64,000 nt of DNA from JANQOZ01 sp045106555 (GCA_045106555.1 JBGCET010000001.1:1-64000); one strand, 5' to 3'; shown: positions 8,332 through 17,440, numbered from the stretch's first letter. A program made the numbers and translations. Notes: generated by a model not told the origin, from the letters alone.

Positions 8332-9840
8332 CTATCGCGATTGCCTGCCGCGCCAGTAGGAGTCCAAGTCTGCCTTAATCTCTGGAGCCAGTATATACAG
8401 CCCGATCAGGTTGGGAATCGCCATGATAAAAATCAGCGCGTCGGCTAAATCCAATATTGCCGTGAGTTGCACCGAAGCGCCAATGACAATAAACAGACAA
8501 AAGATAGCGCCAAAAGCCCATTCTCTATATTTGCCTTCGCCCAGAAGATACGTCCAGCCCTTGGTGCCATAGTAGGCCCAGGCGAGCATGGTTGAGAACG
8601 CAAACAACATGGCCGCGAAGCTCAAGGGTAATGGAGACCAGGAAATCGCTTGGCCAAAGGCGGAAGACGTCAGCGCAATTCCGGTCATGCCATCGCCGGT
8701 AAGAACCTCGGTCGGAAAACTAGTCACCAAAACCAGGCCGGTTAGCGTGCAGATAACCACCGTATCAATGAATGGTTCCAGGAGTGCCACGAAGCCTTCC
8801 ATCACCGGTTTGTCGGTGCGAGCAGCGGAATGGGCGATGGCTGCGGATCCTATGCCTGCTTCGTTGGAAAACGCCGCCCGCTGAAAGCCCAGAATCATGA
8901 TGCCAACGGCGCCGCCGGCAACTCCGGAGGCAGTGAACGCACCGGTTAGAATCTCACCGATGGCTCGAGGCAATTCCTGCGCATTAATACCAATGACAAC
9001 AACGGCGCCGAGCACGTAAAGGACGACCATGAACGGCACCAGCTTGGAGGTGACCTTGGCGATGGATTTGATGCCGCCAATGATGATCAGCGCCACCAGT
9101 GCGGCCATCACCAGTCCGACGAGCCAACCCTTACCCTGAAGTGGGCTGGAACTGCCGCCAGTGACTTCCAGCAGCTGAACGTAAGCCTGGTTGGATTGAA
9201 ACATATTGCCAATGCCCAAACAGCCCACCACGATGGCGGCGGCGTAAAACAGCCCAAGTAATTTTCCCAGGCCGCTCAGCCCGCGTTCAGCGAGCGCATC
9301 ACGGAGGTAATACATCGGTCCACCGGACACTGAGCCATCAGGGTTTTGCTGGCGATATTTCAAACCCAGCGAACATTCAACGAACTTGGTCGACATGCCC
9401 ACAAGTCCGGCAACAATCAGCCAGAAAATAGCCCCGGGTCCTCCCAGTGAAACAGTAATGGCGACGCCGGCAATGTTGCCGATGCCCACGGTTCCCGATA
9501 CCGCAGCCGTCAGGGCCTGAAAGTGGGTGATTTCTCCCTCATGATGGGGTTCAGCGTATCGGCCGCGAACAATATTTATCGCGTGAAAAAATCCGCGAAG
9601 ATTAATGAAGCGAAGAAATACCGTAAAAAAAACGGCGCCCAATACCAGCCAGCAAACAATCAGGGGCAAATCAGTGCCAGCAAACGAAATGGAGAAAAAA
9701 ATGAAATCCGACACCCCATTGGTGATGGGCTGAACCACGCTGTTGATGGTCTCATCAATCGTTTGCGCATCTGCCACCGGCGCTACGAGCAGGCTGACAC
9801 AGGCGGCGATTTTTGCAGCGGGTGGAATCGGTAGGTTCAT
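8332..9840 (-). CDS. Sodium/alanine (glycine) symporter, AGCS family
   Basis: A 502-residue inner-membrane transporter with about ten or eleven hydrophobic helices. Family signatures are clear: GTVGIGNIAGVAITVSLGGPGAIFWL, the SGGPMYYL loop, GFQRAAFSNEAGIGSAAIAH, and AYYGTKGWTYLLG near the end. The family imports alanine or glycine with sodium. An N-terminal hydrophobic stretch (MNLPIPPAAKIAACVSLLVA) may act as a signal-like segment, which is common among marine members. It is monocistronic by spacing, with 81 bases to the kinase gene downstream. Confidence 0.95.
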   Translation of the reverse strand: MNLPIPPAAKIAACVSLLVAPVADAQTIDETINSVVQPITNGVSDFIFFSISFAGTDLPLIVCWLVLGAVFFTVFLRFINLRGFFHAINIVRGRYAEPHHEGEITHFQALTAAVSGTVGIGNIAGVAITVSLGGPGAIFWLIVAGLVGMSTKFVECSLGLKYRQQNPDGSVSGGPMYYLRDALAERGLSGLGKLLGLFYAAAIVVGCLGIGNMFQSNQAYVQLLEVTGGSSSPLQGKGWLVGLVMAALVALIIIGGIKSIAKVTSKLVPFMVVLYVLGAVVVIGINAQELPRAIGEILTGAFTASGVAGGAVGIMILGFQRAAFSNEAGIGSAAIAHSAARTDKPVMEGFVALLEPFIDTVVICTLTGLVLVTSFPTEVLTGDGMTGIALTSSAFGQAISWSPLPLSFAAMLFAFSTMLAWAYYGTKGWTYLLGEGKYREWAFGAIFCLFIVIGASVQLTAILDLADALIFIMAIPNLIGLYILAPEIKADLDSYWRGRQSR

Positions 9841-10028
9841 TCAGCGGTCCGATGTTCGTGGGTTAATGGCGTGAATTGGTCGACGGAAGAATGTAACAGG
9901 TTTGGCCGGTAAATCTGGATCAGCTCTGAAAACCCGGCAGCTCAATTGCCATGTATCGGTTCCGTTGATCGGGGTCCAAGGAGCGCGAAACGGGAAATTA
10001 TTGAAATACTGTATAAAAAGCCAGTATC
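9841..10028. other. Intergenic region upstream of a small ORF
   Basis: This stretch separates the AGCS symporter from a small plus-strand ORF. It must hold the symporter promoter (minus strand). It also contains a LexA-like operator at its right end (listed separately). No RNA gene was recognised in it. Confidence 0.5.
10007..10026. promoter_or_regulatory. Candidate LexA (SOS) operator
   Basis: The 20-mer TACTGTATAAAAAGCCAGTA keeps both outer halves of the gammaproteobacterial LexA site: TACTG, then ten bases, then CAGTA. It has the AT-rich centre TATAAAAA seen in strong operators such as those of umuDC and recA. It ends 2 bases before the ATG of a small ORF. TATAAA inside the box can serve as a -10 element, so repressor would block RNA polymerase directly. 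Functional binding is inference. Confidence 0.6.
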
Positions 10029-10310
10029 ATGCCGCCCATGATTGACGGCCCATCGATTATTCACAGAATGCAGAGACGAAAAGTTCGGTTGCGACAACTC
10101 CATGTTCAAAACGCGATCGGGGAAACGTTGAAACTGCAGGAAGTGGTGACTCAAATCAGCACGCCTACCCTTAGAGGCGATGGCGAACAGTGGACAAACG
10201 GACTCAGGGAATATCTGCGCGTCGACAACGGTAAGCCCATGAATGTGGTATCAGACAGCCCGATGGTCTTCGAAGATGTTTTTAGTCAGGATCATTTTAC
10301 TGAGGTCTAG
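10029..10310 (+). CDS. Small hypothetical protein under a LexA-like box
   Basis: A 93-residue ORF whose codons look ordinary for this genome. I do not recognise it. The first third is basic (MQRRKVRLRQLHVQ), and the rest is mixed and mildly acidic, ending VFEDVFSQDHFTEV. There is no signal peptide, membrane segment, or cysteine. No Shine-Dalgarno sequence precedes it. If the TATAAA in the operator is the -10, the mRNA would be almost leaderless. A second in-frame ATG lies three codons in. The position directly behind a LexA-like operator argues for a DNA-damage-induced product. The alternative is that the ORF is chance and the operator serves something else. Confidence 0.4.
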   Translation: MPPMIDGPSIIHRMQRRKVRLRQLHVQNAIGETLKLQEVVTQISTPTLRGDGEQWTNGLREYLRVDNGKPMNVVSDSPMVFEDVFSQDHFTEV

Positions 10311-10408
10311 TTCCCATCCCTTTTGGGGTGTCTTGCAAGCGGGCAGGTGTGGATGCGCGAAGTGCAGGACATCGGTGCAGCCGACGGTGGTTTGCGGGTT
10401 CTCGGTAT

Positions 10409-11062
10409 CTATCGCTGCTGAGGGCTTATTGAGCGGTCGGCAGATCCACGTTTTGCCACCGCAATCATGGACTTGGCCAATGGCGGCACTCTGCCAACGG
10501 GATAGATCGATTCTACCGTCAGGTTTTGCTCTGTCAGCAGCCTTGTCAGGCTGTCTTTCGACCAAAACTTGATGTGTCCGCCATCCCAAAGCGGATCCCA
10601 GTGAGCCTCCAGTTTGCCAGTCAGCGCCAAAAACAGGTTTTTCAGGTAGCCGTGGTACGGCGTTGAAATGAGGGCCACGCCGCCGGGATTGAGCAATTGA
10701 CTCACGCTGTGAGCGAACGTTCTCGGCGAGAACAGGTGTTCAACCACTTCCAGCGAAACGACGGCATCGAACGTTCCGTAATTTCCGGCTAAATCGTCAT
10801 AGGCAGACCCAATGGCGAAAGTGACCCCGGGATTGCCCGAGGCAGCCTGGCTAATCCCCGATTCAGAAGTGTCAATAGCCGTCACCTCAAAGCCGAGCGC
10901 AGCAATCTTTCCGGCAATAGCCCCATTGCCACAACCCAGCTCGAAAACTCTGGCTTGGTGTGGCAAGTGCGCGGACAACAGTTTTGCCAGAGGGGGCCAC
11001 AGGTACTGGTTTCCCCAAGACGGCTCGGCACTGTGGTACTCGTAATGTGGATGGTCGTTCAT
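10409..11062 (-). CDS. Class I SAM-dependent methyltransferase (UbiG-like fold)
   Basis: A 217-residue protein with the Rossmann methyltransferase pattern: motif I at about residues 39-50 (VFELGCGNGAIAGKIAALGF), an acidic motif II (VTAIDTSESGI), and a motif around FDAVVSLEVVEHLFSP followed by LLNPGGVALISTPYHGY. This is the Methyltransf_11/23 type, seen in ubiquinone biosynthesis and in modification of lipids, sugars or antibiotics. The N-terminus (YEYHSAEPSWGNQYLWPPL) resembles methyltransferases of sugar or glycan clusters rather than true UbiG. The substrate cannot be named. It stands alone between divergent regions. Confidence 0.88.
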   Translation of the reverse strand: MNDHPHYEYHSAEPSWGNQYLWPPLAKLLSAHLPHQARVFELGCGNGAIAGKIAALGFEVTAIDTSESGISQAASGNPGVTFAIGSAYDDLAGNYGTFDAVVSLEVVEHLFSPRTFAHSVSQLLNPGGVALISTPYHGYLKNLFLALTGKLEAHWDPLWDGGHIKFWSKDSLTRLLTEQNLTVESIYPVGRVPPLAKSMIAVAKRGSADRSISPQQR

Positions 11063-11239
11063 AGGTGTCGAGAGTCTAGTTTCGTCAAGATTGTCAGGTT
11101 ATTGACCCGCGTCGCGTGACTGACGTTAAACCACTTCAGGGGCCTTATGGGTAATTTGGCAATCCGAGGAGAAGGCTTATGGAGACATGATGACGGCCAG
11201 TCGCTATTATCGCGCCGATCACCTACCTGGAACAGTGAT

Positions 11240-13186
11240 ATGTGCAAATACCGAAACCTTCTGACGGCCCTAGTGATTACGCTGTCGTTATGCGCTTGTG
11301 GCGATTCGTCGCAGCCCGAGTCTGCGTCAACGCCACCCAAGGTGGCGACACCTGTGCAAACCGTACCCGAATACTCTGCTGAGGCATTTTTCGACACCGT
11401 CTCATATTACATGTCATCGTCCAGCGGCAACGCCTTTTCTCCTGACGGCGGCTCCCTGTTGGTGTCCGCTGACCTCAACGGTGTCTTTAATTTATACAGC
11501 CTGCCAGTGGCTGGCGGCGACCCAGTGCAGCTGACCGACTCCGATGACGTCGCGAGATTTGGCCTCAGTTGGTTTCCAGCCGATTCGCGCATTCTTTACG
11601 TCTTTGACGGCAACGGTGACGAACTGGATCATGTGGCCGTGCGGGAGGTCGATGGCCGTAGCATGGATTTGACCCCGGGCACCGACCTTAAAGCGTCTTT
11701 TATCCGATTCAGCGGCGACGGTGAGCACTTCTATCTTTCAACCACTGAACGCAACCAGCGCAGTTTCGATGTGTATCGTTACTCGGCGGAGGACTACACC
11801 CGAGACCTGATCTTTGAAAACCCTGGGTATTCCATTGGCGACATCAGTCCGGATGGGCGCTGGATTGCGTTGAATAAGCCACGCACCAGCGCAGATTCTG
11901 ATATGTATTTGGTGGATCTGAGCGCAGAACAGCCAGAGCCGGTGTTAATTACCGAACACACAGGCAACGTGAGTTTTTCGACCTATGAGTTCGCACCCGA
12001 CAGCAGCTTCCTGAGCTACGCCACCGATCAGCACGGGGAATTCGCCCAGGCCTGGCAGTACGATCTGCAAACCCAGGCCCACAGCGCACAAATTGTGGCT
12101 GAGTGGGATGTGCGGTATGTGTTGCATTCGCCCTCAGGAAAGTACCAGGTATCCGGTGTGAACGCGGATGCGCGTACCGAGGTCACAGTCAAAGACTTAA
12201 CCAGTGGACAAATCCTGACGCTGCCCCCATTGCCCCCGGGTGACCTTGGCAGCATCCGCTTTTCCGCTGGCGACAGCCACATGGCTTTGGTCGTCAATGC
12301 GGACGACTCGCCGTCGAATGTCCACGTGATTGATCTGGCCGCCAGCAGCGCTCGCCAGCTAACCGATGCGCTCAACCCCGAAATCAAGCAGGAGCACCTG
12401 GTCAGCAGCGAGGTGGTTCGCTATTCAAGTTTTGATGGGCTGAAAATTCCGGCGATACAGTATCGGCCCCTAAACGCCAGCGCAGAAAACCCGGTGCCGG
12501 CATTGGTGTTGGTACACGGCGGTCCAGGAGGGCAGACTCGCACCGGCTACCGAGCGATGGTTCAACATCTGGTGAACCATGGTTATGCGGTGTTGGGGGC
12601 AAACAACCGCGGTTCCTCAGGCTATGGCAAGACCTTTTACCATCTGGACGATAAGCGACACGGCGAGGAAGACCTCCAGGACATTGTTTACGGTAAGAAA
12701 TATCTGGAGTCTCTGGACTGGGTGGACGGTGAGCGAATTGGTATTGTTGGAGGATCGTACGGTGGCTATATGGTGGCCGCAGCGCTGGCTTTTGAACCGG
12801 ACGTTTTTGAAGTTGGTATCGATATTTTTGGCGTTACCAACTGGGTGAGAACCCTGGAGAGCATCCCACCCTGGTGGGAAGATTTCAAAGAAGCCCTGTA
12901 TGACGAAATGGGTGACCCCGCGACCGATGCTGAGCGTCACCGTAAGATCTCGCCACTGTTTCATGCCGACAACATCGTCAAGCCGCTACTGGTAGTGCAG
13001 GGCGCAAATGACCCTCGAGTGCTGAAAGTAGAAAGCGACGAGTTGGTGGCCGCCGTGCAAAAAAACGAGGTGCCGGTGGAGTACCTGGTATTTGACGACG
13101 AGGGGCACGGGTTCGCCAAGCGAGCGAACCGTATCGCCGCCTCAGAGGCTTATGTTCGGTTCCTGAACGCCTATCTGAAGCCCTAA
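11240..13186 (+). CDS. S9 family prolyl-oligopeptidase-like peptidase, lipoprotein
   Basis: A 648-residue serine peptidase. The N-terminus is a lipoprotein-type signal (MCKYRNLLTALVITLSLCAC, with the lipid-modified Cys likely at the end of LCAC), so the protein is probably anchored in the cell envelope. A seven-bladed propeller region follows (WD40/PD40-like strands, residues about 60-380; for example FSPDGGSLL, ISPDGRWIAL). The catalytic alpha/beta-hydrolase domain has the nucleophile Ser506 in GGSYGGYM, Asp591 in QGANDPRV and His623 in DDEGHGF. The family removes dipeptides or cleaves short peptides. The open frame extends to 11147, but the ATG at 11240 gives the signal peptide. Confidence 0.94.
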   Translation: MCKYRNLLTALVITLSLCACGDSSQPESASTPPKVATPVQTVPEYSAEAFFDTVSYYMSSSSGNAFSPDGGSLLVSADLNGVFNLYSLPVAGGDPVQLTDSDDVARFGLSWFPADSRILYVFDGNGDELDHVAVREVDGRSMDLTPGTDLKASFIRFSGDGEHFYLSTTERNQRSFDVYRYSAEDYTRDLIFENPGYSIGDISPDGRWIALNKPRTSADSDMYLVDLSAEQPEPVLITEHTGNVSFSTYEFAPDSSFLSYATDQHGEFAQAWQYDLQTQAHSAQIVAEWDVRYVLHSPSGKYQVSGVNADARTEVTVKDLTSGQILTLPPLPPGDLGSIRFSAGDSHMALVVNADDSPSNVHVIDLAASSARQLTDALNPEIKQEHLVSSEVVRYSSFDGLKIPAIQYRPLNASAENPVPALVLVHGGPGGQTRTGYRAMVQHLVNHGYAVLGANNRGSSGYGKTFYHLDDKRHGEEDLQDIVYGKKYLESLDWVDGERIGIVGGSYGGYMVAAALAFEPDVFEVGIDIFGVTNWVRTLESIPPWWEDFKEALYDEMGDPATDAERHRKISPLFHADNIVKPLLVVQGANDPRVLKVESDELVAAVQKNEVPVEYLVFDDEGHGFAKRANRIAASEAYVRFLNAYLKP

Positions 13187-13399
13187 GCCAGGACATGCCC
13201 TGGTGACCCAGGAAAGGCGCAAATAACTGGCAGAAGGGCGTCAACACTGGCGCCGCAGGTCACTCTAAACCGACCGGGTATTGAGGCACGACAAGGTGGA
13301 AGGCAAAGTATCTGACATGGACCCACGAGGCCCGATGTGCGGTTTCCTGTCGAGCGTCGTTTAGTAGTGTGTATGGCACTTAAAGAGACCCTGACACCC

Positions 13400-14791
13400 A
13401 TGAAAACACGCTATTTGATTTTCTTGTTATCCGCGATTTCTTGTTGCGCCATAGGTCAACCAACGATGGTGAGAGACCTGAACCCAGGCCCTGAGGGCCA
13501 GCTTCAACCGTTTGGCGCTGTGAAGGACGGCATTTTGTTTTTCACCGCGTTTCACCCGGATTCTGGTCTTGAACTTTGGGCCAGTGAAGGAACGCAAGCC
13601 AATACCCGAATCGCCGCTGATTTTGCTGGCTCGGAAAGTTCACAGGCAGTTTTTCATGGGGTCTATAGTGGATCGGTCTATTTTTCGGCCACCGATGGGA
13701 CTGGGACTCGGGAATTGCGTTCGATTGCTGTTCCAGGCGGTCAGGTTACGGATCACAGCGGAATTACCAGTGTTAACTGGCTGGGTGTACTTGATGGCAA
13801 TCTGCTGGTGCGGGCCTCAACTGTTGACAACCCTGGAGAGGTATTTTGGGTCAATAACGCCAGCCTGCCTGAGCTTTGGGTGGACATCAACGAGACGATC
13901 TTGCGGTCATCACCCAGCAGTTTTATCGCTACCAGCACCGTTTCTGCGTTACTCACTGCAAACGGCATTAGGGGCTTGGCGCCCCACAGGCTGATAGGCC
14001 GTGTCGCGACGGAGGTTCGCACGGCATCTGATGGCAGAGTCCAACCTAAAACCCCATACAGGGCGGTCACAAACGGCTATTTTTTCTATGGCTCCTCAAA
14101 TGAAGACGCTGACTCTAAAGGCAATGAGCCCTGGCTAATCAATAACAATGGCGGTAACGCAACGTTGATTCGCGATATCAACCCCGGCGGCGCCTCTAGC
14201 GGTGGCGTGGGCACTACGATGAGCCTGCCATTCAACGGCGAAGTGTTTTTCGCTGCCGAGTCGCCGGATTTTGGTATTGAAGTCTGGAAAAGCAATGGCG
14301 CCGGTGCGCAAATGTTGGATGACCTTGCGCCAGGTGAGGATGACTCAAATCCTTTCAATTTCATGGAATTTAATAGCGAGTTGTATTTCGGCACCAAAGG
14401 CCGGGATGGGCCGCAGCTTTGGAAAACTGATGGCACGGGGGCTGAGCTGGTGGCCACTTTCGATGCGAATTCGGCCCATGCCGCACCGTGGATGGCCGTC
14501 GTGTTCGATGATCATCTGATATTTCGAGTGGAAACGGATAACGAGGGGTTGGAGTTGTGGGCTACCAATGGACAGATCGGTCAGGTAAAGATTGTGGCTG
14601 ATATTAATCCGGGGCCTTTTGACGGTATTTTCCGACCGACAACATGGGTGCTCAACGAGGATCGGCTATTGTTTTTGGCGGACGACGGCGCAAATGGCAG
14701 AGAGCTTTGGCGATTGGACTCGGGTTACCTGAGTTCTCTGTTTCCGGTGTTTGCCAATGGCTTTGAAGACGATTTGCCGCTAAGCCCCTAG
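13400..14791 (+). CDS. Secreted protein with ELW-type beta-propeller repeats
   Basis: A 463-residue exported protein. The signal peptide is MKTRYLIFLLSAISCCAIGQ. The body is built from repeats of the form G-x-E-L/V-W-x-x-x-G-x-x-A...DINPG (LELWASEGTQ, GIEVWKSNGAGAQMLDDLAPGED, GPQLWKTDGTGAELV, GLELWATNGQIGQ, GRELWRLDSG). These are typical of large secreted propeller proteins of uncertain role. It ends with FPVFANGFEDDLPLSP. The FANGFE motif recurs, as far as I recall, at the extreme C-terminus of exported proteins in Xanthomonadales-like genera and may be a sorting tag. It is monocistronic, and a hairpin follows the stop. Confidence 0.85.
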   Translation: MKTRYLIFLLSAISCCAIGQPTMVRDLNPGPEGQLQPFGAVKDGILFFTAFHPDSGLELWASEGTQANTRIAADFAGSESSQAVFHGVYSGSVYFSATDGTGTRELRSIAVPGGQVTDHSGITSVNWLGVLDGNLLVRASTVDNPGEVFWVNNASLPELWVDINETILRSSPSSFIATSTVSALLTANGIRGLAPHRLIGRVATEVRTASDGRVQPKTPYRAVTNGYFFYGSSNEDADSKGNEPWLINNNGGNATLIRDINPGGASSGGVGTTMSLPFNGEVFFAAESPDFGIEVWKSNGAGAQMLDDLAPGEDDSNPFNFMEFNSELYFGTKGRDGPQLWKTDGTGAELVATFDANSAHAAPWMAVVFDDHLIFRVETDNEGLELWATNGQIGQVKIVADINPGPFDGIFRPTTWVLNEDRLLFLADDGANGRELWRLDSGYLSSLFPVFANGFEDDLPLSP

Positions 14792-14802
14792 CAGAAGCTG
14801 TC

Positions 14803-14820
14803 GAACCTGCCGTCAGGTTC
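14803..14820. terminator. Short hairpin between converging genes
   Basis: GAACCTG and CAGGTTC pair across a CCGT loop just after the ELW-repeat gene and before the converging cupin gene. There is no T-tract, so termination strength is doubtful. Confidence 0.45.
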
Positions 14821-14869
14821 CGGGATTACGACATGATCGTTTTGCGTGGGCTTGTCCAGCGAATGAACG

Positions 14870-15235
14870 TTAAACCCAAACGTCGTTTGGCGCAGTCAGC
14901 GTGTCGTCCGTTTGGCCGGTATTGATCACACCCTTGGGTTCAATCAACAAGATGTCACAGGGCGCGTCAGCGACAGGCTTGTGTTCGACCCCCTTGGGTA
15001 CAACAAAAAGTTCGCCGCTTTTCAATACCACAGTGCCGTCACGGAACTCAATGCTTAGCTGTCCGTTCAACACAATAAACACTTCATCGGTGTCGGCATG
15101 GTGGTGCCATACGAACTCGCCCTCAACCTTGGCCAGCTTGAACTGGTAGTCGTTCATTTCTGCAATGACACGGGGCGACCAAAGGTCATGGAATTGGGTT
15201 AATTTGTCGGCAAAATTAATACCCTTGTAATTCAT
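14870..15235 (-). CDS. Single-domain cupin protein
   Basis: A 121-residue cupin_2 protein. Metal-binding residues of motif 1 are visible in WHHHADTDEVFIVLNGQLSIEF (two His of the HHH triplet and Glu), and motif 2 in GELFVVPKGVEHKPVA (His). The product resembles small stand-alone cupins annotated as mannose-6-phosphate-isomerase-like, whose activity is usually unknown. The conserved N-terminus (INFADKLTQFHDLWSPRVIAEMNDYQFKLAKVEG) matches this subgroup over its whole length. It is probably a single gene. Confidence 0.88.
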   Translation of the reverse strand: MNYKGINFADKLTQFHDLWSPRVIAEMNDYQFKLAKVEGEFVWHHHADTDEVFIVLNGQLSIEFRDGTVVLKSGELFVVPKGVEHKPVADAPCDILLIEPKGVINTGQTDDTLTAPNDVWV

Positions 15236-15387
15236 GATTATTCACTCCGTTTCATGGCAAAAGAGTACGTCCAGTATGTTAAACAATTACGTTTTCTCAC
15301 AGCACCAGATTGGCATCCACGAACGAGATAATTGTTACCAGGAGTAAAGGTGATGTGCATTACTTTAGAACTCCGCAAGGTTGCCCG

Positions 15388-15942
15388 TTATCGTTTGGAA
15401 TCGACCAATTCGGATACATCGAATCCAAGCTCGCTGGCTGCACCGATGTATTCATTCAGGACGTTCTTATCAATGTCGGTGGTTCGTGCAAGGAGCCACA
15501 GCGATTGGCGGTCCTTTCCTCCGATCAGTGAGTATCGGTAATCAGGATCAAGCTTAATGATGTTGTAATCTCCCGAAGCGCCGAAAAACCCGGCAATCCC
15601 GCTGGTGAATTTCAGCGCGAATACACCGGGCTCCGCGGTTGCCCGAGCAAAACCGCTTATCTCCGTCTTGTTGCCGTCTTTCTTGATGCAAATATTTTTG
15701 ACCGAAATTTCCGACCTGGAATTTAGGCCATAGACAGCGTCTTGAGCGACGCATTTTCGAGTAAAAAATTGTGGCAGTGATGTGACCGCATACCATTGCC
15801 CAACGTATCGATTCAGATCTACCTTGGACACCGTGGGCAGTGGAGCGCTCTCTTTCAAAAAGGCAGAACAGGCGGTGGCCAAGATCACGGCAGAAAAGAC
15901 GATCACAAAGCATTTGAATCTCATTGTCAGTTCGTACTTCAT
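15388..15942 (-). CDS. blc: Bacterial lipocalin, outer-membrane lipoprotein
   Basis: A 184-residue Blc-type lipocalin. The lipoprotein signal ends in ILATAC. The mature part carries the lipocalin signature (VDLNRYVGQWYAVTSLPQFF, with the invariant GxWY) and later strands DYNIIKLDPDYRYSLIGG and SLWLLARTTDI, as in E. coli Blc. The family binds lysophospholipids or fatty acids in the envelope. The first ATG directly follows the stop of the upstream DUF1330 gene (TAG then ATG). A second ATG six codons in (MRFKCF) would give a more typical signal peptide. The two genes form an operon. Confidence 0.92.
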   Translation of the reverse strand: MKYELTMRFKCFVIVFSAVILATACSAFLKESAPLPTVSKVDLNRYVGQWYAVTSLPQFFTRKCVAQDAVYGLNSRSEISVKNICIKKDGNKTEISGFARATAEPGVFALKFTSGIAGFFGASGDYNIIKLDPDYRYSLIGGKDRQSLWLLARTTDIDKNVLNEYIGAASELGFDVSELVDSKR

Positions 15943-16362
15943 CTAGTCCGCTGGCCGATTCCATTTGGGATCCGGCACAAACGCGTCGGCCAAAATAACG
16001 TCAATCTTGCCGTTGCCTGCGCGCAAGGGTATGGCGGCCTGATATTCCTTGGAATAGTAGTAGTCTCTGGCATGTTGGAGGCTTGGGAATTCAAAGACTC
16101 GAATTGATCCAGGGAACGGACCTCCCTCAATAACCTCCGTTTCGCCTTCCCGCGTGGTGAACAATAACTTTCCTCCGAAGCGAAACATGAGGGGTACGGC
16201 TGCTTTGGCGTATTCAGCCATTCCCTTGGAATTTACGCCGTTGCCGATGACCACCATGTAGCCAGGCTTATTGGGCACAGTTTCAGATGAGGTTTGTGAG
16301 GCGACAGGTCCTACTGTGAGGAATAACGCGGTCACGGCAGTTTTTAGCCAATGGGATTTCAA
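15943..16362 (-). CDS. Exported DUF1330-like protein
   Basis: A 139-residue protein with an N-terminal signal peptide (KTAVTALFLTVGPVASQ) and a dimeric alpha/beta-barrel DUF1330 domain: GYMVVIGNGVNSKGMAEYAKA, then GKLLFTTREGETEVIEGG, then RVFEFPSLQHARDYYYSKEY. DUF1330 proteins are usually cytoplasmic and of unknown function, so export is unusual. It is directly upstream of the lipocalin with no gap, so the two are likely co-expressed in the envelope. Confidence 0.85.
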   Translation of the reverse strand: MKSHWLKTAVTALFLTVGPVASQTSSETVPNKPGYMVVIGNGVNSKGMAEYAKAAVPLMFRFGGKLLFTTREGETEVIEGGPFPGSIRVFEFPSLQHARDYYYSKEYQAAIPLRAGNGKIDVILADAFVPDPKWNRPAD

Positions 16363-16873
16363 CGGGTTTTCTCCTGTGTTCTTTATCAGAGGGGAAGGGG
16401 GCTAGATTCCCTTGGTGCAGCACAGCTTACCCAACTGGGCAATTACTCGCAGAAAACAGGCGTCGGTCTTGGATGTGTCGATGCAACTCTTGACGATAAT
16501 TTTTCGACAATTTTTATTGCTTGGAGACGAATTCGCTGATCACTGTCCAGACGAGCCTCAGCGTCCGGTTAAATTCGCGATGGCCACGCTGCCTACCTTA
16601 CCTCGTTCATCCAACAGGCAGAACACCATACTCAATTAATCAATCCGACGAGAATACGGGTCTTTAGGCGATGCTTCTGAACTGCAGTGGAAATAGAGAG
16701 GCACGGCATCGACGAAGATTACCGTCCAAGATCAAAGCCAGGGGGTCGTCTCTATCGGGTCATAGGGAGGCGGCGTCAGGTCTTTCACTGACGGCCTCTC
16801 GTAGACCGCAAGCTTGTGGTGCTGAAAGGTTTGCGTCCATTGGGTGACGCCAACTTGGTCTAAACGGAGTGGT
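16363..16873. other. 511-bp region without a recognisable gene
   Basis: The region holds the upstream part of the DUF1330 gene and then a stretch with no convincing ORF. Around 16690-16870 the plus strand, read in one frame with an internal stop, gives an arginine-rich string (RPRSKPGGRLYRVIG). This could be a decayed gene end but cannot be assigned. Confidence 0.4.
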
Positions 16874-17170
16874 TTAGTTGGTTGCCCTAAGCGCTGGGTC
16901 CAGTTGCTCGAAACGGCGAATTAACAGCGGCTGTTGGGCAGCACGCCCCTCGCCAACAGTCCAGCAAACCCGTTTGCTGATCCGAGTGCCAGTATCGGTT
17001 TGTCGCTTGCAGTGGATCTGCTCTTCGGCTTGCTCTTGCGTGACAGTGCTATCGGCGAAAAGGTCTTTAACACCTTGAGTGGTTTCCAAAGGCAGTCGAT
17101 TAGGATCCTTCGGCGCGGTCTGGCAGGCACTTAAGGTGGCGGTGAGCAGAAGCAAGACGAATAGTTTCAT
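16874..17170 (-). CDS. Small putative lipoprotein
   Basis: A 98-residue protein with a clear lipoprotein signal peptide (MKLFVLLLLTATLSAC). The mature part has two cysteines (HCKRQTDTGTRISKRVCW) that could form a disulfide. I do not recognise the family; short lipoproteins with this CxxxTGTRI...RVC pattern occur widely in Gammaproteobacteria without known function. It is the last chromosomal gene before the island, 150 bp from the left attachment core. Confidence 0.75.
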   Translation of the reverse strand: MKLFVLLLLTATLSACQTAPKDPNRLPLETTQGVKDLFADSTVTQEQAEEQIHCKRQTDTGTRISKRVCWTVGEGRAAQQPLLIRRFEQLDPALRATN

Positions 17171-17319
17171 GGCTGAAAAGACCTAAGCTGATAGCACCAT
17201 AAATTTATCCCGAAAAATTCATGGTTGCAAGTCGGCCGAGATTACGCCCAGGCTAACAGGCATCTGGATTCCGTTGCCAGCCCCAAACGTGCCGTTACAA
17301 AACTGACGTGGTATTGATG

Positions 17320-17333
17320 TGGCGGAGGAGGAG
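17320..17333. repeat. Left attachment core (attL)
   Basis: TGGCGGAGGAGGAG is identical to the 3' end of the tRNA-Ser gene at 30926-30939, in the same orientation. It marks the junction made by integrase-mediated insertion. Confidence 0.85.
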
Positions 17334-17440
17334 ACCGGTTTTTTTGTGTCTCGCATGGTCCCATGATGTCTAAATATTCAATAAATACAATACTTTATAC
17401 ACTAACGCTGTCCGGAGCCATCTGCTAATATCCAACCCGA

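Noticed and set aside
9942..10154. 70-residue minus-strand ORF across the LexA-like box
   Set aside because: It lies across the operator and promoter, shows no motif and conflicts with the more plausible plus-strand ORF.
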